From: an uncultured Peptoniphilus sp.
GTDB taxonomy: Bacteria > Bacillota > Clostridia > Tissierellales > Peptoniphilaceae
DNA length: 30,947 bases
Assembly: GCA_902465645.1 (NCBI GenBank)
Contig: CABQNX010000010.1
Span: 1 to 30,947 of the forward strand
Direction: 5' to 3'
Shown here: positions 1 to 8,800 of the stretch, one piece after another
How the letters are laid out: each line of letters begins with the position of its first letter
Position numbering within the stretch: position 1 is the first letter of the stretch
The notes under the pieces: generated by a model
Databases searched by the model: none
Told to the model about the DNA's origin: nothing
The model's input: the letters and a program-made list of their open reading frames with translations, nothing else
Made by a program: the position numbers and the translations under genes

Positions 1-125
1 ACAAAATAAAAGGCAAAATACAATAAAAAGTAAGAAACAAGAATAATATATTCTTATATTGACACTTTGCAATCCTTACAAGTAAGCCATTTGTAATAGT
101 CTTTTAGTTGAAATGATTTTTCTTT

Positions 126-131
126 TATAAT
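126..131 (+). promoter_or_regulatory. -10 promoter element of the lipoprotein gene
   Basis: TATAAT, a perfect -10 hexamer, lies 28 bases before the start codon at 160. The best -35 at 17-base spacing is TTTAGT (103-108), which is weak. A perfect TTGACA also occurs at 59-64 but has no convincing -10 at the right distance, so it may belong to nothing or to a second weak start. The ribosome binding site AGGAGG is at 148-153. Confidence 0.45.
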
Positions 132-159
132 ACAATAAAGGACAAATAGGAGGTATACT

Positions 160-1917
160 ATGAAAAAGAAAATTTTAACTATTTTTCTTGTACTTATTGC
201 AGCCATAACACTTGGTGCTTGTAGTGCAAACACAACAGCCTATCTAGATGCTTCCCAAAAGGTTGCAAACTGGAAGGGCTCAAAAGTTTCGGGACAACTT
301 GAATACAATGTTGAAGTCAAAAATCCTAAAACTGAAGAACTTGTAAACATTAAATTCCCTGTTAGCCTAACTGGTGAACAAGTGGGGAAAGACAAGGCTC
401 ATGTAGTAATGAATATGGACTTCTCAGAGCTAAAAAAGGAAATTGCAAAGACAACTGATAGCCAAGAAGAAATTGCTGGCCTTAACAAGGACGTGCCAGA
501 CAATATCAAGATGGACCTTTACGTAAAGGGCAATGAAGTTATCTTTTCAAAGGACATCTTTGCACTTAGCAACGATTCCTTCAAGGACATCAAGGAAGAC
601 TACATCTCAATTGCAGATGAAGAAAATGGTCTTTCACCAAAGGCTGCCCAATACTTTAATTCAGAAGAATTTAAGACTGACCTAATTAAGCTAATGAACC
701 TTGCAACTAAGGACCTTAAACAAGAAATTGACTTCAAGGTTGAAGGCAACACTTATACCTTAGATGCAAGCAGTGACGTTATAATTGACCAGTTCATCAA
801 GTCAGCTGATGGCGTTATGAATAATTGGGACGAGGTTTCAACATCTGCCCTAGCAATCATTGACAAGGCTGGTCTTCCAATGGATGAAGAAGAAAGAAAA
901 GACTTCAAAGAACTTAACAAGGAATACAAGGCAGAAGACCTTAAAGAAGCAGCTAAGGGCATAAAAGAAATGATCAAGGGATCAAAAATTTCTGAAAAGA
1001 CAACTTTTGAAGAAAATAAACTTATCCAAGATCTAGCAATGCAAGTTAATGTTGCAGACTTCGTAAAAGTTTCTGTTAAGGGAAAAATGAACACAGTAAA
1101 AGATGAAAATGTAAAAATTAACTTCCCAACTTCAGTTAAAAAATTAACTACAGAAGAATACATGAAGTTAATTATGCCAGAAGTAAGTCTTGTAACAGTA
1201 AGAGTAAATGGCGAAGACATCACTTTTGAAGACCCTGAAGCTCTTCCAAAGATTATGAATGACAGGACTATGCTAGCAGCTCGTGCTTTCTATGAAAAAA
1301 TCGGCGCAAAAGTTGATTGGAATGGAAAAGACAGGACTGTAATAGTTACAAAAGATAATGACAAAATTGTTCTTAAGATCGACTCTAACAAAGCTCTTGT
1401 AAATGGAAAAGAAGTAGCACTTGACTCTCCAGCGGTTATTTTAAATGACAAGACTTATATCCCAGTTAGATTCGTATCTGAAGCCTTTGGTTACAAGGTT
1501 AAATACGACAAGAACGACGGAATGCCAATAGTTGACATCTTTAACATGACTGAAAAAGAATTAGAAGCTAAGCTTGCAGAAATCGAAAAAGAAGATAACT
1601 ACAAGATGATTGCTTCCATGAAGTCAACTGGCCAAAAAGATGAAGAAATTGTTGAAACTTTAAAAGAACTTTATGAAGGCGAAGAATTAGAAAAAATCCT
1701 TGCAGCTAAGGCTGAACTTGACAAAAACCCTGAACTTCTAAAGAAATACCAAGAAGAAAATAAAAAAGAATTGGAAGAAATTTTAGGAGAAGACAAGGAA
1801 GAAGTTAAAGAAGCTGACAAGAAAGAAACCGAAGAAGTTAAAGAAGAAAAACTAGCTGAAAAGACAGAAAAATCTGCTGAAAAAGTGGCAAAAGTTCTTT
1901 TCTCAGTTGTAAAATAA
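160..1917 (+). CDS. Secreted lipoprotein with copper amine oxidase N-terminal-like domain
   Basis: 585 residues. The N-terminus is a lipoprotein signal: KKK, a hydrophobic stretch, then a lipobox LGAC with the lipidated Cys at residue 21, so the protein should be anchored to the outer face of the membrane. Residues about 25-340 are charged and show no family I recognise. Residues about 345-455 match the copper-amine-oxidase N1 ('stalk') domain in style: VNGEDITF, then NDRTMLAARAFYEKIG, DKIVLKI, and NDKTYIPVRFVSEAFG. In Firmicutes this domain is a wall/surface module and does not imply amine oxidase activity. Residues about 470-585 are highly charged and predicted helical (EE/KK runs), probably a spacer or coiled coil. 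AGGAGG at 148-153 fixes the ATG at 160. It is a single gene closed by its own terminator. The function is unknown; a surface binding or envelope-maintenance role is a guess. Confidence 0.8.
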   Translation: MKKKILTIFLVLIAAITLGACSANTTAYLDASQKVANWKGSKVSGQLEYNVEVKNPKTEELVNIKFPVSLTGEQVGKDKAHVVMNMDFSELKKEIAKTTDSQEEIAGLNKDVPDNIKMDLYVKGNEVIFSKDIFALSNDSFKDIKEDYISIADEENGLSPKAAQYFNSEEFKTDLIKLMNLATKDLKQEIDFKVEGNTYTLDASSDVIIDQFIKSADGVMNNWDEVSTSALAIIDKAGLPMDEEERKDFKELNKEYKAEDLKEAAKGIKEMIKGSKISEKTTFEENKLIQDLAMQVNVADFVKVSVKGKMNTVKDENVKINFPTSVKKLTTEEYMKLIMPEVSLVTVRVNGEDITFEDPEALPKIMNDRTMLAARAFYEKIGAKVDWNGKDRTVIVTKDNDKIVLKIDSNKALVNGKEVALDSPAVILNDKTYIPVRFVSEAFGYKVKYDKNDGMPIVDIFNMTEKELEAKLAEIEKEDNYKMIASMKSTGQKDEEIVETLKELYEGEELEKILAAKAELDKNPELLKKYQEENKKELEEILGEDKEEVKEADKKETEEVKEEKLAEKTEKSAEKVAKVLFSVVK

Positions 1918-1927
1918 GTTAAAAATT

Positions 1928-1957
1928 ATCCCAAGAGAAAGCCTCTTGGGATTTTTT
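1928..1957. terminator. Rho-independent terminator, works in both directions
   Basis: A perfect 10-bp stem, ATCCCAAGAG (1928-1937) with CTCTTGGGAT (1943-1952), has a 5-base loop and a T run to 1957. The opposite strand also ends in a T-rich stretch (AATTTTT), so it could stop transcription from the right as well. Confidence 0.9.
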
Positions 1958-1982
1958 GTGTCCATTTTTAATTTACATATTT

Positions 1983-2102
1983 TTATTTTGCGACTTCTAC
2001 TTTCATAGTCTTTAATAATTCATTGATCCGACTATCTTTATTAAAAACTACAAGCTCGCAATTAGTTAATAAAAATCTACAATATGTTAGCTTTTGGATA
2101 GC
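1983..2102 (-). pseudogene. Possible decayed gene remnant (39 codons, no start)
   Basis: The minus strand is open for 39 codons between TAA stops (2103-2105 upstream, 1983-1985 at the end). The translation ends in a protein-like, charged amphipathic tail (SRINELLKTMKVEVAK). There is no usable start codon or ribosome binding site, and the next thing downstream is the reverse-working terminator at 1928-1957. This could be the C-terminus of a lost gene or chance. Part of the stretch (near 2050-2065) also resembles the 18-bp repeat unit found at 13.4 and 23.7 kb. Confidence 0.2.
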
Positions 2103-2154
2103 TTACATAGACCTAGGAAATATTAAGACCGAAAGCAAAAACTACAAAAAGGCA

Positions 2155-2184
2155 AAGAAAAAAGCCCCCCATGGGAGCTTTCTT
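2155..2184 (-). terminator. Terminator of the surface-protein/sortase operon
   Basis: Immediately after the sortase stop codon, the minus strand reads AAAGCTCCC-ATG-GGGGGCTTT followed by further T residues. The stem has 9 pairs with one G-U wobble, and a T-rich tail follows. Confidence 0.75.
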
Positions 2185-2880
2185 CTAATCTTCAAGGACA
2201 GTCACAAGGACTAGCCTTGAATTTCTTTTTTCATAGGTGCAGGTCACAAGGTTTATAAGCTTGTCGTCTTCCTTTAGTTCATAACCTGTGTCGTAGACAG
2301 CGTGACTTCTTATAAAATTATAAAAGTCCTGCCTCTTGTCAAAGGAAGAGAAGTCCCTAGGATCAAGCATAGTCTCGCCTGAGATTATGCCGGCAAGGAC
2401 TGCCTTGGTCTTTAAGCTTGATCTTTCCCTATAAATTGTGAAGTCATTATAAGAAGGCTGGCCCTTGAAGTCATTTAGGGACCCAAACATGGACCTGTTC
2501 TTGGTCATGTGACCATAAATAAGTACAAAGGGGTCATCCAATGAATTGTTGCGATAGTCCAAAAAGATTGCCCCAAAAATATTGTTTTCTCCATTAGCTG
2601 CAGTGCGAAGATATTTTTCGTTATCTTCACACTGAACTAGTGGATAGTCAATACTTCCCTCTCCAGACTTTATCCAAGCGACTATGTCCTTGTTAAGAGC
2701 CTTTAAATGCTCAAAATCAATTTCGTCGCTTTCATCCTTTGAGGTTTTTTCTATATCTAAATAGATTTCTTTTGACTTTTTGTCATCAGTAAGATTTTTG
2801 AAATATGAAAAGACCCTAGTGGCGAAGAAAATCGCCACAATAATTATTAAAATGTTTAATAAAATTTTTTGTCTTTTCAT
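2185..2880 (-). CDS. Class B sortase (cysteine transpeptidase)
   Basis: 231 residues. Sortases cut a C-terminal sorting signal between Thr and Gly and join the protein to the cell wall or to a pilin. One N-terminal membrane anchor is visible (residues about 7-26). The catalytic His is in IYGHMTKNRSMFGSL, the catalytic Cys in NLVTCTYEKRNSRLVLV, and the Arg nine residues downstream in NSRLVLV. Spacing and the YGH..M..SMF..L pattern are typical of class B enzymes; the length is normal. It lies 10 bases after the giant surface-protein gene on the same strand, with AGAGG before its ATG, so the two are probably cotranscribed and the giant protein (sorting signal IPKTG) is the obvious substrate. Class B sortases outside the iron-uptake group also build pili, but no pilin-like set is present here. 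Confidence 0.9.
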   Translation of the reverse strand: MKRQKILLNILIIIVAIFFATRVFSYFKNLTDDKKSKEIYLDIEKTSKDESDEIDFEHLKALNKDIVAWIKSGEGSIDYPLVQCEDNEKYLRTAANGENNIFGAIFLDYRNNSLDDPFVLIYGHMTKNRSMFGSLNDFKGQPSYNDFTIYRERSSLKTKAVLAGIISGETMLDPRDFSSFDKRQDFYNFIRSHAVYDTGYELKEDDKLINLVTCTYEKRNSRLVLVTVLED

Positions 2881-2890
2881 AATTAACCTC

Positions 2891-5800
2891 TTATCTTTCT
2901 AACTTTCTTCTAAAGAAGACTAGGACGCCAAGTAGGATTCCGCTTATGAAGAGTCCCATAAGGTCTTCTCTCACACCAGTCTTAGGAATGTTATTTGTGT
3001 CATTTCCTTCCCTTGTCACCTTATTAAGCTTAGTGATTGTATTTTCACTTTCCTTATTTGGAGTTTTAACAAGATCTTCAGTTTCCTTTTTAGATTTATC
3101 TGAAGGAGTCTTAGGTTCTTCAGGTTTTTCGGGTTCTTTCGGTGGTGTCTTAGGTTCTTCTGGTGGGTTCTTTGGATCTTCAGGTGGATTCTTAGGTTCC
3201 TCAGGATCCTCTGGCTTTTCAGGTTCTTCTGGCTCTTCAGGTTCCTCAGGTTTTTCTGTATTCTTTACCTTAAATACAAAACCAAGTTCGTCAGCAGTTT
3301 TTTCAAACTCAATGATTTCACTTTCGTAACCCTTAAGAGGCACTTCTGCGATTTCATACTTGTAGTAAAGAATCTTTTCATTAACCGTACCGTCTTCATT
3401 AATACTTACAAACTTCTTGAAGATAGGAAGTCCGTCAACTTTATCTGTGAAAGAGTTCCCTTCATTAGCAACAAGTTGAAGAGGCTTGCCATCCCTGTCT
3501 GTAAGCTTAACTCTCTTGATATTGCCATCTTTATCCTTAATAGGTTCTCCCTCTTCATCAGTTTCAATTTGATAAATATCAAACCTAACCTCAGGTCTGT
3601 CCTTTTTGATTTCCTTGCCTTCTGTGTCAAAGAATTCTTTAAAGACCTTAAGGAATCTTTCCTTATCAAGGTAAACTTTGACAGTGTTAGAACCCTCAAC
3701 AGTGTTTTCTGCAATAAGGTCCTTGTCAGCCTTTGTTAAGTCGCCAAGATTGAAGAAATCTTCAGCATCTCCAAGTTCAACCTTTTCTCCATCCTTTCCA
3801 ATGTAGTAAACTTTTCCGTCCTCGATTTTAGCATCAAGTTCAGGAATCATCATTGGAAGGATAAATTCTTGATAAGTCTTGTCTGGGTAAGAACCCTTAA
3901 TTCTAATACCATCAACCTGAGCAAGAGAAATTTTTTCGTCTTTAAGTTCTTTTTCACTTATAAACTTATCTCCAACCTTGTAGAAAACTTCAAAGCCTTC
4001 AGGTACCTTTACGTAACCACGAAGAACTGGTCTTAGGCCATGTTCTTTGTTTCTAAAGATATCATCAAGTGAGAATTCCTTATCAACTACAGAAGGATTT
4101 GCAGGTGTTTCTATAAGACCCTTATCTTGGTAATACTTAATCTTGTAATTAAACTTGTCTCCAAATTTAAGTTCCGCATTACCCTTGAACCATTTCTTAG
4201 CTTCTTCATCTTTTAAAAGATTTCCATCCTTGTCTAAGATTTGAAGATACTTGTTGATCTTGCCCTTATGACCATCAGTGATAGTCACGTCCTTCTTTCC
4301 ATATAGGAACTCTGCACTATTAGCAAAAACTGCGTGGTTAGTGTAGATTTGTCCAAGGTTTTCTCTGTCTTCAGTTTCCTTATATTTCTTTTCATTTACT
4401 CTTAGATTCTTGATATTAAAAGTAAATTGATTTGTAGAACCATAAGGTGCTTCGAATTCTGGTAGCCAAGCTAAGATTGCTCCTTGCTTACCAGTAATTT
4501 TCTTAGCTTCAAGTGCCTTTGCAAGTACTTTTGCCTTGTCAGGATCAGATTTCTCTAAATCCTTAAGATAAGATAAAACATCTTCTGTATAGAAGTACTT
4601 AATTCCCTTCTTCCAAGTTTCAAATTTTTCTTTATCACTAAAGCCTGCATTTGCACCATTTGCCATTAGGCCTTCTTGATCAACGTTTAAGTTGAGTTCA
4701 GACTTGCCTGTAAGCTCAAAGATGTCTGGAAGTATATCCATTATTAAAGCATCCTTATAAATGAAGTAACCTTTTTCATTGTAGGCTTTCTCATCTATTT
4801 CTGCTTTATTTTCAGGATTTAAGGCATTTGAAAGTTTCTTTTGGTCCTTAGTCATCTTGTCAACTGTGACATTGATATTGAAGTCAATAGACTTATTTTC
4901 TTCAGGTTTTTTATCTTCATCTGAAGCTTCTCCATCAGATTCTTCTTTCTTAGATAAATCAATATTATCCTTATTAGAAGACTTGTCTACTTTTGGATTT
5001 TCTTCGTCATAGTTCTTAGTAGAAGGTGTGTATTCAAGTTCAAAGTCCTTTTCAGTTTCACCTTCTTGACCAAACTTGCCGGCATCTCCATCATTTCCTG
5101 GCAATAAATTTTTGCCAGCTTCCTTGATGCAGTGTCCAATTCCTGGATAACAGCATTTTTTGCTCCAGGAGTTTTCTTTTCCAAAGACGCCAGGACCTTG
5201 TTCTGCCTTGTCTAACTTGTAGTTGGCCTTGTTGGCATATTTTGCCCTGTCATAGCCCATCTTAGACATGTAGTAAGCTGTTATGTCAATTTCTTGGTCT
5301 TCAAGATCTTTAAAGGCCTTAGATTCTTTAAGTTTTTCATCAGTGATTTTTTTATCAAGAGATTTTGCCTTTTTACCTTCGCCAACATACCATGGGTTTA
5401 TTGGGTTGCCCTTGTTGTCTTTGATAGATTCTTCTTCATTGACAGCTAGATCCTTGTAGTCAAGGTCTTTGCCTTTTTTAACAGTGTATTTGCCTTGGCC
5501 ATATTTTTTATCTTCATCAAGAGTTACAAGGTCTTTTATTGTGATTTTTTTGTTGTCAATATCCTTATTAACTCTTCTGTAGGCTTCTTCCATGACTTTT
5601 TTGTAAGTTTCTTCTGACTTATTCCAGTCTTTTTGATTGAATTTATCGTCTTTAACTTTATCGAAAGTTTTATCCTTTAAGATATCTTGGATAGCTGCCT
5701 TTACATACATGTCTTTGTTTGTAAGAACTTTGCCAAATTCATCTGTGTAAGGTATGTCGATATCAGGAACTATAACTGATGTTATGCCAAGTTTTTTAGT

Positions 5801-8800
5801 GTTTTGTGGATTCATAGCGCCGCCAATTGTTAGGTTAGGTTTTAGACCAATCCTAATAGCATTGAAACGCATGTCATCAAACTTGTAAGTTCCCTTTTTA
5901 CTGTCAAGATACTTTAATTCCAACTTCTTGATTTCATTAGATAGAACTTTTTTGATTTCCTCAAGTTTTTTAGATTTTTCTTCAGGTTTTTCAATTTTTT
6001 CAACTTCTTTCATAAGTTCTTCAAATTTCTTAGTCAAAATGTCGTAACATTCTGTTTCAGTTGAGTGAAGTCCTTGGATTAAAGTTTTGAAAGATTTATT
6101 AAGCTTATCTGCAGAACTTGCATCAAGTTTACCAAGTTTTTCAATAACGCTGCCCATTTTTTCTTTATAAGTTTTTTGAGCAGGACTTTCGAATTTATGG
6201 TCTTTATCATTTTCAACTTTCTTATAAAAAGCATTTATGACTTTAATTCTTACTTGTCCTTTTATAGGGTCGCGAGTGATTTGGTAAGTTATAGAGATTA
6301 TATTATTAGGATCAGATTTATCTGTTTTTGTAATGCTTGTTTCATTGTTATTGAGAGCTTTGATGATATCTTCACCAGTTAACTTAAAAGCATCGCCAAG
6401 TGGTACGAAACGACCTTCAATATAAGTTGGGCTAACACCAAGTCTTATGTCCTTTATTTGGTCTAAGAAGAAATATTCATCAGTTCCTGGGAACTTTTTG
6501 TCCTTGTTTTCTTTCTTAGCTTCCCAATCTTTTTTGGCTTTATCCCAATTTTCTCTTGTATCATTGACGATTATCTCGTCATATACAAGACGGTTGTCCA
6601 TATTGTGGTCTTCGATTATTATCTCAGTATCCCTATCTTCTGGGAATAAATTACCTTCAGGATTGTTAAAGCCAACTTCCCAAAGAAGTGAACGTTCAAC
6701 TTCAACTTCCTTGCCACTTTCGTCCTTATAGACTGCAGTAAGTTTACCATCAACAACTTTAAATTCAGCACCAGGTTTAACCTTTTGAAGTTCAGCCTTT
6801 AAGATTTTTAGCAAATCTCTTTCTTTTTCAAGTTTTGCTTTTTCTTCTTTACTTAAACCTTCCTTATTTAAGTTCTTAGATGTATATAATTCTTTGGCTT
6901 CATTTTCCAATAATTTTTTTACAAATTCATCTCTATCTCTGTCATTAGATTCTCTGAAGAAGATATTAAAGAAATTAAAGTCAAGCTTGTCTTTTAATTC
7001 CTTAGGTGCATTCTTAAAGAAAGATTCTATTGAGCCTTCGCTTCTCTTTAAGGTGAAGTACTTGCTAAATTCTTTATATTCAGCTGGTTTTCCATTTTTA
7101 TCAAAGAAAATTGATTCTTCTTTAAAGATTTCATTACCCTTCTCATCTTTTTTGCCTGTTGGTGCAGAGTATTTTGCAGCAATTTTGGCGTCTAGGTGGT
7201 AGATAATGTCCTTACCAGCTAAAAAGCCTGGAAATCTAAGTCCAAACTTTGAATTTTGGACTGCATCAAAGATGTTTGTTTCATCAGTAACGACTTCGTC
7301 ATCGCCAAGAGTTTGGATGATTTTTGTAACTGGATCTTGAGATAAGATTTCCATTTTACCATTTTTGTCAGCCTTAACAAGGTAAGTTCCTTGACCGTCT
7401 TCTAGCTTGTGGTAGATTTTGTCATCAACTTTATAATAATTATTCTTGTCAGTGCTTCCGTAGTATCTAGGAGTCTCATAATCAAGTATTAACTCATTGC
7501 CATCTTTTGTATAAGTTTCAATAAGTTTTTCAGCTAAATCTGTTTTTGTTAATTCTTCGTAAAGTTTTTTGCCAATGATATCTTTATCTTCTGCTTTTAC
7601 AAACTTCTTGCCGTTGTAGTAGTATTTTCCAACCAATGGAGTGTAATCACCAGTGACAACTTCATTCTTGCTATTTACATAGATTTTATCATTTTTTACT
7701 GAGATGTTGTCATCTGTAGATTTTTTGCTTTCCTTACCTTTTGTGAAAGTATAAGTTCCATTGTTCTCAGAAACTTCTACTCCCTTGATAGGATTTCCAA
7801 ACTTGTCGATTAAAGTAAGGCCAGGTTTATAAACTAAACCTTCTAAGATGTAGCCTTCCTTATTAAAGACTGCATTATTAACAATCTTGTAAGTTACTCC
7901 ATCAATGGTTTTTTCGCCAGATTTTATTTCAGCATCTGTCAAAGCTGGTAGGTCACCATACTTTTTACCATCGCTAGATATTAGAGCAGTTTTAGCTACA
8001 CTATAAAATCCTTCTTCTTTTAAATCTTGGTCTAAAAGATATTTTTCCTTGTTTCCAGATTTTTGGAAGATTTTGTCTTTTACAATAGTTCCACCGTAAG
8101 ATTCTTTACCATCTTCTTTGACGGTGACTTGCTTGCCTTCATAAGTTACAGTTACATCAGGTTCAGCTTTTTCATTTTCACCAGTACCTGAATTTGTAAC
8201 CTTACCTTCATAGATGTCTTTTTCGCCTGTGTAGGATAGTAGAGTCTTGCCACGAAGTTCATAGACTTTTTTTCCAACTTTGATTTTCTTGTCCTTATCG
8301 AAAGTTCCTATTTCCTTATAAGTTCCATCAGCTTCTTTTTCATAAAGCTTGTTATCTTGAACCTTATAAGTTGAATCTTTATCTTCAAGAATATTCTTGT
8401 CTACAATATCAAAAGAATTACCTTTTTCATCAACATACTTCTTGCCATCCTTGCCTTCAAGGATTGCATTAGCTATGTTTTCAGGAGTAAGTTCTTCTCC
8501 ATTATAAAGAAGCTTTCCATCTTCAACTTTAAAGTTTTCATTGCCTTTAAAAGTCTTCATATCAAGTTTTAACTGATACTTACCATCCTCAAGTTTATGA
8601 TATTTTAATCCTGACTTTTGGATCATTTCTGCAAATTTTCCATTATACTCAGGAAGTGTGATTGTAATATCAACTGAAGATAGTGGAAGTGACTCGCCAT
8701 TTGCTGAGTTCACTAGGACTTTATCAATATAGGCATTAGATTTTTTCAAGTAGGAAAAGAAGTCATATACCTTGTCAGTATCTTCTTTTACATAACCATC

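Noticed and set aside
160..1917. Copper amine oxidase enzyme
   Set aside because: Only the small N-terminal stalk-type domain is present; the catalytic domain with its topaquinone tyrosine is absent.
2023..2214. 63-codon open frame on the plus strand
   Set aside because: No ribosome binding site, unlike any protein style in the window, and its end overlaps the terminator and the 3' end of the sortase gene.
2946..3329. 127-codon Ser/Gly-rich open frame opposite the giant surface gene
   Set aside because: It is the mirror of the Pro/Glu repeat codons; repetitive codons on one strand leave the other open. No ribosome binding site.
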